Below are positions 7,794 through 17,260 of a DNA stretch of 64,000 nucleotides, piece after piece. The notes under the pieces are model-generated. The model saw only the letters and a program-made list of their open reading frames with translations. It was not told the DNA's origin and did not search any database. The position numbers and the translations under genes were made by a program. Where the stretch lies: contig NZ_CP053482.1 of the NCBI RefSeq assembly GCF_016772315.1, positions 2,356,001 to 2,420,000 of the forward strand, read 5' to 3'. This DNA is from Thiothrix subterranea. Lineage in GTDB: Bacteria > Pseudomonadota > Gammaproteobacteria > Thiotrichales > Thiotrichaceae. Each line of letters opens with the position of its first letter. The first letter of the stretch is position 1.

Positions 7794-9278
7794 TTAATGC
7801 GTTTCTGCCTCCGCACTCGCCCGTACTGCCGCGCTGGTATCGTTGCTTACCCCGTTGAAGAACAGGTTCAGCAAGACGGCACTAAACGATGCCAGCAAAA
7901 TGCCCGATTCGATCAGCGAATGAATCCCGTGCGGCATCCACTGTTTGAAGTTGGGTGCAATCAGTGGAATCATGCCCATGCCGATGGAAATCGCCACGAT
8001 CATGGCGTTATTGCGATTGGTCTTAAAATCGACCTGCGAGAGGATGCGGATACCGGTTGCCGCTACCATGCCGAACATGACCAAACCTGCGCCACCCAAT
8101 ACCACGGTTGGTAACGACTCCACCAACGCCGCCATTTTCGGCAGCAAACCCAGCACCACCAAAATAATACCGCCTGCCACACACACAAAACGGCTGCGGA
8201 TGCCGGTGACAGCGACCAGCCCCACGTTTTGCGAAAAGCTGGTGTAAGGGAAGGTATTGAAAATCCCGCCAATCAATGTACCCAAACCATCGGTACGCAA
8301 GCCGCGAGACAAGCGTGGCTGATCAACCGTGCGCCCGGTCATTTCGCCTAGTGCCAAAAACATCCCGGTGGATTCAATCATCACCACAATCATCACCAAG
8401 CTCATGGTCAGGATCAGCATTGGGTCGAAAACCGGCATTCCGAACTGGAAAGGCATTACCAAGCCAAACCAATCCGCTTTGGCGACTTTTTCAAAGGTCA
8501 TCATTCCCAGCGCGGCGGTAATCACACCACCAACCAGAATGCCGATTAGTACCGCAATATTCGACAAAAAACCTTTGGCAAACCGCGAAATCAGCAAGAT
8601 CGAAACCAGCACGATAGCTGCAATACCAACGTTGGCAGGCGATGCATATTTAGGGTTTGGAGCCGTTGTAGCTAACGCGAGATTGGTGGGTGGGGCAGGA
8701 ATACTTGCGCCGGAATCTGTAGCGGCTTTGACGGCTTCCAGCCATTGCGCGTGTTCAGGGCTAATAATCATCGGTGCGGTAGGCCCCACCGGATTGCCGA
8801 AAATCCAGTTGATGCCAATGCGCATCAGGGTAATGCCGATCACCGCAATGATTGTACCCGTGACGACTGGCGGGAAAAACCGCAACATGCGGCTGACAAT
8901 CGGCGTAATCAGGATCGAAATCAGCCCCGCGCCAATGACCGCGCCGAAGATGAGTTGCGCACCTTCAACGCCCGGTGTGGCTTTTGCCATGCTCACAATC
9001 GGTGCAACCGCTGCGAAGGTTACGCCCATCATCACCGGAAGCTGAACGCCAAACCATTGCGTCATCCCAAACGATTGGATCAGGGTAACAATGCCACACA
9101 CGAACAAGTCAGCCGAAATCAGCATGGAAATTTGTTCCGGGCTGAGTTGCAGCGCCCGCCCGATAATCAGCGGCACGGCGACCGCGCCCGCATACATGAT
9201 CAGGACGTGCTGAAGTCCTAATGTTGCCATTTTGCCGACGGGGAGTATTTCATCAACAGGGTGAACCGATGTACTCAT
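7794..9278 (-). CDS. NCS2-family xanthine/urate permease
   Basis: This 494-residue inner-membrane protein has about 12 to 14 hydrophobic helices. It carries the nucleobase:cation symporter-2 features GLQHVLIMYAGAVAVPLIIG near the N-terminus and TDGLGTLIGGIFNTFPYTSF followed by SQNVGLVAVTGIRSRFV in the second half. The QNVGL and FPYTSFSQN motifs are typical of the xanthine and urate members (PbuX, UacT, XanP type). It would import xanthine or urate with protons for XdhAB and PuuD. It diverges from the 8-oxoguanine deaminase gene. A sigma-54-type promoter and RutR-like operator lie upstream. Confidence 0.93.
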   Translation of the reverse strand: MSTSVHPVDEILPVGKMATLGLQHVLIMYAGAVAVPLIIGRALQLSPEQISMLISADLFVCGIVTLIQSFGMTQWFGVQLPVMMGVTFAAVAPIVSMAKATPGVEGAQLIFGAVIGAGLISILITPIVSRMLRFFPPVVTGTIIAVIGITLMRIGINWIFGNPVGPTAPMIISPEHAQWLEAVKAATDSGASIPAPPTNLALATTAPNPKYASPANVGIAAIVLVSILLISRFAKGFLSNIAVLIGILVGGVITAALGMMTFEKVAKADWFGLVMPFQFGMPVFDPMLILTMSLVMIVVMIESTGMFLALGEMTGRTVDQPRLSRGLRTDGLGTLIGGIFNTFPYTSFSQNVGLVAVTGIRSRFVCVAGGIILVVLGLLPKMAALVESLPTVVLGGAGLVMFGMVAATGIRILSQVDFKTNRNNAMIVAISIGMGMIPLIAPNFKQWMPHGIHSLIESGILLASFSAVLLNLFFNGVSNDTSAAVRASAEAETH

Positions 9279-9317
9279 AAAACGTAGCTCCTTAAATTGA
9301 CAGGGCTTGTGAAAAAG

Positions 9318-9333
9318 TTGTCTACTTGGTCAG
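9318..9333. promoter_or_regulatory. RutR-like operator at the permease promoter
   Basis: The plus strand reads TTGTCTACTTGGTCAG, matching 11 of 14 defined positions of the RutR box. It is identical at 13 of 16 positions to the minus-strand form of the tsx operator core. It overlaps the predicted transcription start of the permease (near 9331), as the tsx site nearly does for tsx. Confidence 0.6.
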
Positions 9334-9340
9334 GTTTTTT

Positions 9341-9357
9341 ATGCAAAATGCTTGCCA
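9341..9357 (-). promoter_or_regulatory. Sigma-54 promoter for the permease
   Basis: The minus strand reads TGGCAAG-CATT-TTGCAT, with GG at 9356-9355 and GC at 9344-9343 in the required spacing. It differs from the consensus by one base in the -24 element. Confidence 0.65.
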
Positions 9358-9380
9358 TGTTTTTTAAGGAGTGACGGGGC

Positions 9381-10742
9381 ATGAGTGATCGGTTGTGGAT
9401 TAAGAATCCGTTAGCAATGTTCACCTTAAGTGGACAAGACGCGGGTGGTGGCGTGGTGGTGCAAGGCAACCGCTTGGTTGAGTTGGTTGCATCCGGTCAG
9501 CAGCCACAGACAGCGGTGGAACACGTATTTGATGCCAGTGAACACGTGGTCTTGCCGGGGTTGATTAATACCCATCACCATTTTTACCAAACCCTGACCC
9601 GTGCGTATCCGGGGGCGTTGAATCAGGAGCTATTCCCGTGGTTGGTTTCGCTGTATCCGGTGTGGGCAGGGCTTGAACCGGAGATGCTGGAGGTGGCAAC
9701 GCGCTTGGCGTTAACTGAATTGCTGTTGTCGGGCTGTACCACCGCCGCCGACCACCATTACCTGTTCCCCGCAGGCATGGAGCACGCGATTGATGTGCAA
9801 GTGGAAGCGGCAGCTCAAGTTGGTACACGTGTGACTTTGACCCGTGGTTCAATGAGTCTGGGCAAGGATCAAGGCGGCTTGCCCCCGCAAAGTACCGTGC
9901 AAACCGAAACGGCGATTATGGATGACAGCGCCCGCTTGATCAGCGCTTATCACGACCCTAACGAAGGCGCGATGGTGCAACTCGCACTTGCCCCGTGTTC
10001 ACCGTTTTCCGTCACCACCGATTTGATGAAAGCCAGTGCGGAACTGGCGGGGCAACATCACGTGCGTTTGCACACCCATTTGGCGGAAACGCTCGATGAG
10101 GAAGCCTTTTGCCTGAAAATGTTTGGAATGCGCACCGTGGATTATCTGGAAAGTGTCGGCTGGTTAGGTTCGCAAACGTGGCTGGCGCACGGTATACATT
10201 TCGATGACGACGAAATTCGCCGTTTGGGTGCGGCGGGAGTTGGCGTTTGCCATTGCCCGAATTCCAACATGATGCTGGCATCGGGAATTTGCCGGATTCG
10301 TGAACTGGAAGCGGCAGGAAGTCCGGTAGGCATTGGGGTGGATGGTTCGGCTTCCAACGACCATTCCAACCTGATCAGTGAAGTGCGTCAGGCGATGTAT
10401 ATTCAGCGGTTGCGCTATGGGGCGGCGAACGTTACCCACTACGATGCGTTGCGTTGGGCGACGCAAGGTTCGGCGCGGGTATTGGGGCGTAGCGATATTG
10501 GTGAAATCGCTGTGGGTAAACAGGCGGACTTGGCGCTGTTTAAGCTGGATGAATTACGCTTTTCGGGGCATCATGATCCTGTGGCGGCACTGTTATTGTG
10601 TGGCGCACACAAAGCCGATCGCGTGATGGTCGCGGGGCAGTGGAAAGTGGTGGATGGACAATTGCCCGACGTGGATATTCGCGCCCTGATGCACGAACAC
10701 CAGCAAGCCGCCCGCCGACTGGTCGCGAAACATGGCGGTTGA
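9381..10742 (+). CDS. 8-oxoguanine deaminase (amidohydrolase)
   Basis: The 453-residue protein is a metal-dependent amidohydrolase of the TrzN/AtzA-like group. It has the metal motif NTHHHFYQTLTRA at about residue 60, HTHLAET near residue 232, LAHGIHF near residue 269, and GVDGSASNDHSNL near residue 320. The HHHFYQTL and GSASNDHSN forms are those of 8-oxoguanine deaminases, which convert 8-oxoguanine to urate. That would feed the urate pathway directly, but guanine or isoguanine deamination cannot be excluded. An AAGGAG-like site precedes the start at 9381. Confidence 0.87.
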   Translation: MSDRLWIKNPLAMFTLSGQDAGGGVVVQGNRLVELVASGQQPQTAVEHVFDASEHVVLPGLINTHHHFYQTLTRAYPGALNQELFPWLVSLYPVWAGLEPEMLEVATRLALTELLLSGCTTAADHHYLFPAGMEHAIDVQVEAAAQVGTRVTLTRGSMSLGKDQGGLPPQSTVQTETAIMDDSARLISAYHDPNEGAMVQLALAPCSPFSVTTDLMKASAELAGQHHVRLHTHLAETLDEEAFCLKMFGMRTVDYLESVGWLGSQTWLAHGIHFDDDEIRRLGAAGVGVCHCPNSNMMLASGICRIRELEAAGSPVGIGVDGSASNDHSNLISEVRQAMYIQRLRYGAANVTHYDALRWATQGSARVLGRSDIGEIAVGKQADLALFKLDELRFSGHHDPVAALLLCGAHKADRVMVAGQWKVVDGQLPDVDIRALMHEHQQAARRLVAKHGG

Positions 10743-10745
10743 TGC

Positions 10746-10762
10746 TGGTACGAAATTTGCCT
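10746..10762 (+). promoter_or_regulatory. Sigma-54 promoter for the urease block
   Basis: The sequence TGGTACG-AAAT-TTGCC starts four bases after the deaminase stop. The GG (10747-10748) and GC (10759-10760) are correctly spaced. The predicted start near 10772 lies 23 bases before the small membrane-protein gene, which would therefore be first in the urease transcript. Confidence 0.65.
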
Positions 10763-10794
10763 GTTACTCACAATATTCTTAGGAGCAACCCCTT

Positions 10795-11019
10795 ATGTTG
10801 AAAATAGCCACTGGGTTCATAACCAGTTTCCTCATCATGATGACCGGCATCGCCACTGCCCACGACGGCATCGCCCATCACGCTGAAACCCACAACGAAC
10901 TGGCGCATTTCGCCGCGCACACCTTGATGGCGCTACCGGTAGTCATCGCGGTATGGTTGCTGATTTGGGGTGCAAAACGATTCATTGCCAAGCGTGCCGT
11001 CCTGCGCAAGCGTGGCTGA
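10795..11019 (+). CDS. Small His-rich membrane protein preceding ureD
   Basis: This 74-residue protein has an N-terminal hydrophobic segment (residues 3-21) that looks like a signal peptide ending in ATA. A histidine-rich stretch follows (residues 23-41, with six His), then a second hydrophobic helix (residues 43-62) and a basic tail. An AGGAG sequence precedes the ATG. It lies between a sigma-54-type promoter and ureD and overlaps ureD, so it is probably co-expressed with urease. I do not recognise a named family. The periplasm-facing His segment could bind nickel, by analogy with nickel handling for urease, but that is inference. Confidence 0.75.
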   Translation: MLKIATGFITSFLIMMTGIATAHDGIAHHAETHNELAHFAAHTLMALPVVIAVWLLIWGAKRFIAKRAVLRKRG

Positions 11020-11839
11020 AGCCGCCACGACCCAAGGCTGGCAAGCGGAATTACGCCTCGGTTTCGAGCAGCGTAGCACCAAAACCGTGCTGGCAACCCG
11101 CCAACAGCGCGGCCCTTTAGCCGTGCAACGCCCCTTCTACCCCGAAGGTGACGTTTGCCACGCCTACGTGCTGCATCCGCCCGGCGGTGTCGTGGGCGGT
11201 GATTGCTTGCAAATGCACTTTCAGGTTGCTCCCAATGCCCATGCCTTGCTGACGACACCCGGCGCAACCAAGTTTTACCGCAGCGCCGGATTACAAGCGC
11301 AACAACACCAACATTTCCACGTCACGCAAGGCTGTCTGGAATGGTTGCCGCAGGAAAACATCTTTTTCCCCGGCGCAAATACCGCCTTGCACAGCACGAT
11401 TCATCTGGATGCAGCGGCGCAATACATCGGCTGGGAAATCCACTGCCTCGGTCGCCCCGTGATTGGCGAAACTTTCGCGCAAGGCAGGGCATTATTCAAA
11501 ACCGCGCTGTACCGCGCTGGCAAACCGCTATTGCTCGATCGCTTGCTGATTGCCAGCGAAACCGATTTGCATACCGCAGCCGGATTACGCGGACAACCTG
11601 TCATGGCAACGCTGTTGGCTACCCCCGCCACGCCTGCGCTACTCGAAGCCGTGCGCCCGCATTGCCAAGACATTGCCAACGGCAGTGCTGGCGTAACCTT
11701 ATTCAACGATGTCTTGGTCGTGCGTTATCTCGGCAATAGCACCGCGCAAGCGCACCGCTTATTCCGGCATCTATGGCACATTATCCGCCCGCTAGTTACG
11801 GGACGCCCCGCCACCCCGCCTCGCATCTGGAATACTTAG
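11012..11839 (+). CDS. ureD: Urease accessory protein UreD
   Basis: UreD is the scaffold that binds apo-urease and, with UreF and UreG, delivers nickel to the active site. The family core [18 protein letters not shown] at the N-terminus, [22 protein letters not shown]-type segment, and [11 protein letters not shown] are present. The start is uncertain: GTG codons at 10970, 10994 and 11012 are all in frame and none has a clear ribosome site. I chose 11012 (275 residues) because it overlaps the preceding gene by only eight bases. It heads ureDABC, with ureA 13 bases downstream. Confidence 0.93.
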   Translation: MAEAATTQGWQAELRLGFEQRSTKTVLATRQQRGPLAVQRPFYPEGDVCHAYVLHPPGGVVGGDCLQMHFQVAPNAHALLTTPGATKFYRSAGLQAQQHQHFHVTQGCLEWLPQENIFFPGANTALHSTIHLDAAAQYIGWEIHCLGRPVIGETFAQGRALFKTALYRAGKPLLLDRLLIASETDLHTAAGLRGQPVMATLLATPATPALLEAVRPHCQDIANGSAGVTLFNDVLVVRYLGNSTAQAHRLFRHLWHIIRPLVTGRPATPPRIWNT

Positions 11840-11852
11840 GAGGAACAATACA

Positions 11853-12155
11853 ATGGAACTCACCCCCCGCGAAAAAGACAAGCTACTGCTATTCACCGCC
11901 GGATTGCTGGCAGAACGCCGCAAAGCGCGTGGCTTAAAACTCAACTACCCTGAAGCGATTGCCTACATCAGTTGCGCGATTATGGAAGGCGCACGCGATG
12001 GGCGTTCCGTCGCCGAAATGATGGACTACGGGCGTACCCTGCTGACCCGTGACGACGTGATGGACGGCATCGCCGACATGATCCACGACGTGCAGGTGGA
12101 AGCCACTTTCCCTGACGGCACGAAACTCGTCACCGTGCATGACCCGATTGTGTAA
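11853..12155 (+). CDS. ureA: Urease gamma subunit
   Basis: The 100-residue protein is the smallest structural subunit of the three-chain bacterial urease. It begins [20 protein letters not shown], the standard start of the family, and contains [19 protein letters not shown] and the C-terminal [18 protein letters not shown] ribosome site lies just upstream. Subunits assemble as UreABC trimers in the cytoplasm. Confidence 0.98.
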   Translation: MELTPREKDKLLLFTAGLLAERRKARGLKLNYPEAIAYISCAIMEGARDGRSVAEMMDYGRTLLTRDDVMDGIADMIHDVQVEATFPDGTKLVTVHDPIV

Positions 12156-12165
12156 GGAGTACCCC

Positions 12166-12471
12166 ATGATTCCCGGACAACTTTTCGCTGCTGAAGGCGA
12201 CATCGAACTCAATGCAGGGCGCGAAACCGTTACCCTCACCGTTGCCAATACCGGCGACCGCCCGATTCAAGTCGGGTCGCACTACCATTTCTTTGAAACC
12301 AACAACGCCCTCGCGTTTGAACGCGAAGCCACACGCGGTTTTCGCTTGAACATTCCGGCGGGAACTGCCGTAAGGTTCGAGCCGGGGCAAACCCGCGAAG
12401 TCGAACTGGTAGCACTCGCTGGTACACGCGAAGTCTACGGTTTCCAAGGCAAAATCATGGGGACATTATAA
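12166..12471 (+). CDS. ureB: Urease beta subunit
   Basis: The 101-residue protein has the family start [16 protein letters not shown], the SHYHFFETN segment, and the C-terminal GFQGKIMG. The start at 12166 is preceded by AAGGAG at 12154-12159 overlapping the ureA stop; an upstream in-frame start would overlap ureA and lacks this site. Its stop overlaps the ureC ATG by one base. Confidence 0.98.
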   Translation: MIPGQLFAAEGDIELNAGRETVTLTVANTGDRPIQVGSHYHFFETNNALAFEREATRGFRLNIPAGTAVRFEPGQTREVELVALAGTREVYGFQGKIMGTL

Positions 12472-14174
12472 TGGCACGGATTAGCAGACAGGCTTACGCT
12501 GAAATGTACGGCCCTACCACGGGCGACCGCGTGCGTTTAGGCGACACCGCACTCATTATCGAAGTCGAACACGACCACACCGTGTACGGCGATGAAGTCA
12601 AATTCGGCGGCGGCAAAGTCATCCGCGACGGCATGGGGCAGTGCCAGCGCAACGATGCTGAAGTCGTCGATGTGGTGATTACTAACGCGCTGATCCTCGA
12701 CCATTGGGGCATCGTCAAAGCCGACATCGGCATCAAACACGGGCGCATTGTCGGCATCGGCAAAGCAGGCAACCCTGACACCCAAGCAGGTGTGAACATT
12801 CTGGTCGGCGCAGGCACGGAAGCGATTGCGGGCGAAGGCCACATTCTCACCGCTGGCGGGATTGATTCGCACATCCACTTCATTTGCCCGCAACAAATCG
12901 ACGAAGCCTTAATGTCCGGCGTGACTACCATGCTCGGCGGTGGCACGGGGCCCGCGACTGGGACGAATGCCACCACTTGCACCCCCGGCATCTGGAATTT
13001 GCACCGCATGTTGGAAGCCGCCGACAGCTTGCCGATGAACCTCGGTTTCTTGGGCAAAGGCAATGCCAGCCTGCCCGACCCCTTGCGCGAACAAGTTGCA
13101 GCGGGTGCAATCGGCTTGAAACTGCATGAAGACTGGGGAACGACACCTGCCGCGATTGATAACTGCCTGACAGTGGCGGATGAAATGGACGTGCAAGTCG
13201 CCATCCACACCGACACGCTGAACGAATCCGGTTTCCTCGAAGACACGCTTGCCGCTATGAAAGGGCGCGTTATCCACACTTACCACACCGAAGGCGCTGG
13301 CGGCGGACATGCCCCCGACATTATCAAAGCGTGTGGGCAAGCCAATATTTTGCCGTCCTCGACCAACCCGACGCGCCCTTACACCATCAATACGGTGGAC
13401 GAACACCTCGACATGCTGATGGTTTGTCACCACCTGTCGCCTGCGATTGCCGAAGACGTGGCGTTTGCCGAAAGCCGCATTCGCCGCGAAACCATTGCTG
13501 CCGAAGACATTTTGCACGACTTGGGCGCGTTTTCGATGATTTCGTCGGACTCGCAAGCAATGGGGCGCGTGGGCGAAGTCATCATCCGCACTTGGCAAAC
13601 CGCGCACAAAATGAAAGTGCAACGCGGCAGCCTTGGCACTGACCCCGCCACACACGACAACTTCCGCGCCAAACGTTACATTGCCAAATACACCATCAAC
13701 CCGGCGATTACGCACGGCATTTCCCACGAAGTCGGTTCGATCGAAGTCGGCAAACTCGCGGATTTAGTGCTGTGGAAACCGGCGTTTTTCGGCGCAAAAC
13801 CGAGCCTGATTATCAAAGGCGGCATGATTATCGCCGCACCAATGGGCGACCCGAATGCCTCTATTCCAACGCCTCAACCCGTGCATTACCGCCCAATGTT
13901 TGGCGCATTCGGCAAAGCCAAACACGCCACCACCATGACCTTCCTCTCGCAAGCAGGCTACAACGCAGGCGTGCATCAGCAATTGGGCTTACAAAGCCTG
14001 ATTGGGGTGGTGAAAAACTGCCGTACTATCAGCAAAGCCAGCATGATTCACAACGCTTACCAGCCAGTGATTGAGGTCGATTCGCAAACCTATCAGGTGC
14101 GGGCGGATGGTGAATTGCTGATCTGTGAACCGGCGAGCGAATTACCGTTGGCACAACGTTACTTCCTGTTCTGA
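12471..14174 (+). CDS. ureC: Urease alpha (catalytic) subunit
   Basis: The 567-residue catalytic subunit hydrolyses urea to ammonia and carbamate at a dinickel centre. Nickel ligands His134 and His136 (DSHIHFI), the carbamylated bridging Lys217 with His219 (GLKLHEDWG), and the mobile-flap segment MVCHHLSP are all visible. Length and termini are normal, so the enzyme should be active. It is followed by a long hairpin and then the restriction-modification island, which separates it from ureE, ureF and ureG. Confidence 0.98.
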   Translation: MARISRQAYAEMYGPTTGDRVRLGDTALIIEVEHDHTVYGDEVKFGGGKVIRDGMGQCQRNDAEVVDVVITNALILDHWGIVKADIGIKHGRIVGIGKAGNPDTQAGVNILVGAGTEAIAGEGHILTAGGIDSHIHFICPQQIDEALMSGVTTMLGGGTGPATGTNATTCTPGIWNLHRMLEAADSLPMNLGFLGKGNASLPDPLREQVAAGAIGLKLHEDWGTTPAAIDNCLTVADEMDVQVAIHTDTLNESGFLEDTLAAMKGRVIHTYHTEGAGGGHAPDIIKACGQANILPSSTNPTRPYTINTVDEHLDMLMVCHHLSPAIAEDVAFAESRIRRETIAAEDILHDLGAFSMISSDSQAMGRVGEVIIRTWQTAHKMKVQRGSLGTDPATHDNFRAKRYIAKYTINPAITHGISHEVGSIEVGKLADLVLWKPAFFGAKPSLIIKGGMIIAAPMGDPNASIPTPQPVHYRPMFGAFGKAKHATTMTFLSQAGYNAGVHQQLGLQSLIGVVKNCRTISKASMIHNAYQPVIEVDSQTYQVRADGELLICEPASELPLAQRYFLF

Positions 14175-14183
14175 TTTCTTCCT

Positions 14184-14222
14184 GAGTGGGTGGTAGACAA
14201 TGATTCTGTCTGCCACTCACTC
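14184..14222 (+). terminator. Long hairpin downstream of ureC
   Basis: A 16-base stem with two G-T wobble pairs (GAGTGGGTGGTAGACA and TGTCTGCCACTCACTC) closes a seven-base loop, nine bases after the ureC stop. The T-run is poor, so it may be a weak terminator or a 3'-end stabilising structure. Confidence 0.55.
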
Positions 14223-14313
14223 ATTGCATCATTGCTGTTTACGCAAAAAAAGCATGTTGCCATTCCTGTTTTGGCTTGTTATTGTGTCTACGTCACCATT
14301 GAGGATGTAGAAA

Positions 14314-14886
14314 ATGTTGCTCAAGGATATTGTGTCAGCCAAAGCAGGTTATCCGTTTCGCGGGGCAATCACGGCAATACCCAACGCAGCAGTGCGGGTG
14401 GTGCAAATGAAAGATACCTTTGTCGATCAAGCTATTGAGTGGTCGGCTTGTATTTGCACAGAGTTACCCAGCCAACGCTCAGCGGACTTTTTATCAGAAA
14501 ATGATATTTTGTTTGTAGCACGCGGTACGAAAAATTATGCCGTGTTAGTCGATGCGGCGGTTGCGAACTACCAAGCAGTGGTAGCCCCTCACTTTTATGT
14601 ATTACGTCTGACAACACCCAGCGTGTTACCTGCATTTCTAGCATGGTGGCTCAATCAATACCCCAGCCAGCAGTATTTCCAGCGCGAAGCCGAAGGCAGT
14701 GTGACCAAAAGCATCCGCCGCAGTGTGTTGGAAAATACCCCTATCGTTGCACCTTCGCCGGATAGACAACATGCCATTATTGGCCTTGCCAACACTTTGA
14801 AGCAGGAACGGCAACTGGCGGAGCAACTACTGCACAATGGTGAGCGATTGATGAATGCCATTGCCAATGACTTGTTACATCACTAA
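14314..14886 (+). CDS. Half-size type I specificity subunit (HsdS-like)
   Basis: The 190-residue protein resembles one target-recognition domain plus one conserved helical region of HsdS. The opening LLKDIVSAKAGYPFRG-type segment, the middle QYFQREAEGSVTKSIRRSVL motif, and the C-terminal coiled helix (LANTLKQERQLAEQLL) fit the family. Full HsdS proteins carry two such halves in about 400 residues, and a complete one lies at 17859-19073. Half-size forms can dimerise into a full specificity subunit. It is the first gene of the island and lies 12 bases before dinD. Confidence 0.7.
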   Translation: MLLKDIVSAKAGYPFRGAITAIPNAAVRVVQMKDTFVDQAIEWSACICTELPSQRSADFLSENDILFVARGTKNYAVLVDAAVANYQAVVAPHFYVLRLTTPSVLPAFLAWWLNQYPSQQYFQREAEGSVTKSIRRSVLENTPIVAPSPDRQHAIIGLANTLKQERQLAEQLLHNGERLMNAIANDLLHH

Positions 14887-14898
14887 GGAGGTTTAATT

Positions 14899-15729
14899 AT
14901 GGACAAGGAACATCAACTGTTTGAACAGTGTAAACACCTAGATAAGAACGGTATTGAATACTGGTCTGCCCGTGAACTTTCAAAGTTGATTGGATACTCA
15001 GAATATCGTCACTTTCTGCCAGTTCTCAGCAAAGCCCAAGAAGCGTGCCTGAATAGTGGACATGCCATCAATGACCATTTCGAGGACATCCTCGCAATGG
15101 TTAAAATTGGGTCAGGAGCGCAACGCAAGCTTGATGATGTGAAGTTGTCCCGTTATGCCTGCTATCTGGTGGTACAAAATGGCGATCCCTCCAAACCTGT
15201 CATCGCCGCTGGACAGACGTACTTTGCGGTGCAAACACGGCGGCAAGAGCTGGCGGACGATGACGCATTCAAGCAGCTTAAAGAGGATGAAAAACGCCTG
15301 TTTTTACGCAATGAACTCAGGGAACACAATAAGCAATTGGTTGAAGCAGCCCAACAGGCGGGGGTGGCGACCAACTTGGACTTCGCCATTTTTCAGAATC
15401 ACGGTTACAAAGGGCTGTACGGTGGGCTTGATCAAAAAGGTATTCATGCCCGCAAAGGGCTGAAGAAAAGCCAAAAAATCCTCGATCACATGGGGTCAAC
15501 CGAACTGGCAGCCAATCTATTCCGAGCCACGCAAACAGAAGAAAAACTAAAGCGTGATAATGTGCAAGGCAAGCATCAGGCTAACCAAACCCATTTTGCA
15601 GTGGGTCGGAAAGTCAGGCAAACCATTGAGGAACTGGGTGGAACAATGCCAGAAAACCTGCCTACGCCAGAGAAGGCGATTAAACAATTGGAAACTGGCA
15701 GCAAAGCATTAGGCAAAAAGGATCAATAA
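14899..15729 (+). CDS. dinD: DinD-like DNA damage-inducible protein
   Basis: The 276-residue protein matches DinD, an SOS-induced protein of Escherichia coli reported to act on RecA filaments. It has the N-terminal segment GIEYWSARELSKLIGYSEYRHF, the KLSRYACYLVVQNGDPSKPV segment, and the C-terminal NQTHFAVGRKVRQTI. An AAGGAGG ribosome site precedes it. dinD-like genes are often found inside restriction-modification and prophage loci. I see no clear LexA box upstream, so SOS control here is unproven. It starts 12 bases after the half-hsdS gene and ends four bases before hsdM, so it is likely co-transcribed with both. Confidence 0.88.
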   Translation: MDKEHQLFEQCKHLDKNGIEYWSARELSKLIGYSEYRHFLPVLSKAQEACLNSGHAINDHFEDILAMVKIGSGAQRKLDDVKLSRYACYLVVQNGDPSKPVIAAGQTYFAVQTRRQELADDDAFKQLKEDEKRLFLRNELREHNKQLVEAAQQAGVATNLDFAIFQNHGYKGLYGGLDQKGIHARKGLKKSQKILDHMGSTELAANLFRATQTEEKLKRDNVQGKHQANQTHFAVGRKVRQTIEELGGTMPENLPTPEKAIKQLETGSKALGKKDQ

Positions 15730-15733
15730 CAGC

Positions 15734-17260
15734 ATGAACGACACCATCAGCCAAGACAGCATCAACAAAGCCCTGTGGGCAGCCTGCGACACTTTTCGCG
15801 GCACGATCAGCGCCGATACTTACAAGGATTTCATCCTCACCATGCTGTTCCTCAAGTACATCTCAGACGTGTGGCAGGATCATTACGAACGCTATCAGGC
15901 GGAGTACGGCGATGAGCCGGAACTGATTACTGAAATGATGAAAAGCGAACGCTTTGTGCTGCCGCCTATCGCCAGTTTCTACGCCTTGTATGAGCACCGC
16001 CATGAACCGGGCAACGGTGAGCGCATTGACCAAGCCTTGCACGCGATTGAGGAAGCCAATGGCACAAAACTCAAGGATGCGGGCAAAAGCGTGTTCCAAG
16101 ATATTTCGTTTAACACCGACAAGCTGGGCGAGGAAAAGCAGAAAAACACCATCTTGCGCCACTTGCTGGAAGATTTTGCCAAGCCGGAACTCAACCTCAA
16201 ACCCAGCCGCGTGGGAACGCTGGATGTGATTGGCAATGCCTACGAGTACATGATCAAAAACTTTGCCGCCAGTGGTGGGCAAAAGGCGGGCGAGTTTTAT
16301 ACCCCGCCGGAAGTGTCCGATTTGATGGCGGAGCTATTAGAGCCGCAACCGGGTGACAGCATTTGTGACCCGGCGTGTGGTTCGGGGTCGTTGCTGATGA
16401 AGTGTGGGCGCAAGATCGTCGCCAACTTCGGCAGCAGGCAATACGCGCTGCACGGGCAGGAGGCGATTGGTTCTACTTGGTCGCTGGCGAAGATGAATAT
16501 GTTCCTGCACGGCGAAGACAATCATAAGATCGAATGGGGCGACACCATCCGCAACCCCAAATTGCTGGATAAAAACGGCAACCTGATGCTGTTTGACATC
16601 GTGACCGCCAACCCGCCGTTTTCACTGGACAAATGGGGGCATGACGACGCGGAAAATGACAAGTTCAGCCGTTTCCGGCGCGGCATTCCGCCCAAAACCA
16701 AAGGCGACTATGCGTTCATCCTGCACATGATCGAAACGCTGAAGCCGGATACCGGGCGCATGGGCGTGGTGGTTCCGCATGGGGTGTTGTTCCGGGGGTC
16801 ATCCGAGGGGCAAATCCGCCAGAAGCTGATTGAGGAAAACTTGCTGGATGCGGTGATTGGTTTGCCGGAAAAGCTGTTTTACGGCACGGGCATTCCGGCG
16901 GCGATTCTGTTGTTCCGCAAGGATAAGCACGATACCAACGTGTTATTCATTGATGCCAGCCGCGAATGCAAGGCGGGCAAGAACCAGAATTTGCTGACGG
17001 CAGAGAATATCCGCAAGGTGCTGGAAACGTACCAGACCGGCAAAAGCGTGGAGAAATACGCCTACCTCGCCAGCCTTGCCGACATCCGCGAGAACGATTA
17101 CAACCTCAATATTCCGCGCTATGTTGATACGTTTGAGGAAGAGGAAACCATTGATTTGATGGCGGTACGGCGCGAGCGGCTGCAACTGCAACAGCAGTTG
17201 GCGGCGTTGGAAACGGAGATGGCGGGGTATTTGGAGGAGTTGGGGTATGACTCAAAATAG
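15734..17260 (+). CDS. hsdM: Type I restriction-modification methyltransferase HsdM
   Basis: The 508-residue protein is the adenine-N6 methyltransferase subunit. An N-terminal helical HsdM domain (from about residue 8, with DTFRGTISADTYKDFIL) precedes the methyltransferase core. The core has QKAGEFYTPPEV, the SAM-binding motif DPACGSGSLL at about residue 213, and the catalytic NPPF motif at about residue 294. The last 50 residues form a coiled-coil. Length and motifs are intact, so modification should be functional together with HsdS. Confidence 0.97.
   Translation: MNDTISQDSINKALWAACDTFRGTISADTYKDFILTMLFLKYISDVWQDHYERYQAEYGDEPELITEMMKSERFVLPPIASFYALYEHRHEPGNGERIDQALHAIEEANGTKLKDAGKSVFQDISFNTDKLGEEKQKNTILRHLLEDFAKPELNLKPSRVGTLDVIGNAYEYMIKNFAASGGQKAGEFYTPPEVSDLMAELLEPQPGDSICDPACGSGSLLMKCGRKIVANFGSRQYALHGQEAIGSTWSLAKMNMFLHGEDNHKIEWGDTIRNPKLLDKNGNLMLFDIVTANPPFSLDKWGHDDAENDKFSRFRRGIPPKTKGDYAFILHMIETLKPDTGRMGVVVPHGVLFRGSSEGQIRQKLIEENLLDAVIGLPEKLFYGTGIPAAILLFRKDKHDTNVLFIDASRECKAGKNQNLLTAENIRKVLETYQTGKSVEKYAYLASLADIRENDYNLNIPRYVDTFEEEETIDLMAVRRERLQLQQQLAALETEMAGYLEELGYDSK

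Noticed and set aside
8329-9045. A 238-residue open frame antisense to the permease
   Set aside because: Its composition mirrors membrane-helix codons on the other strand, it has no ribosome site, and no recognisable domain.
12494-13727. Long antisense open frames within ureC
   Set aside because: ureC is intact and conserved; the antisense frames are rich in residues produced by reversed codon bias and have no domain.
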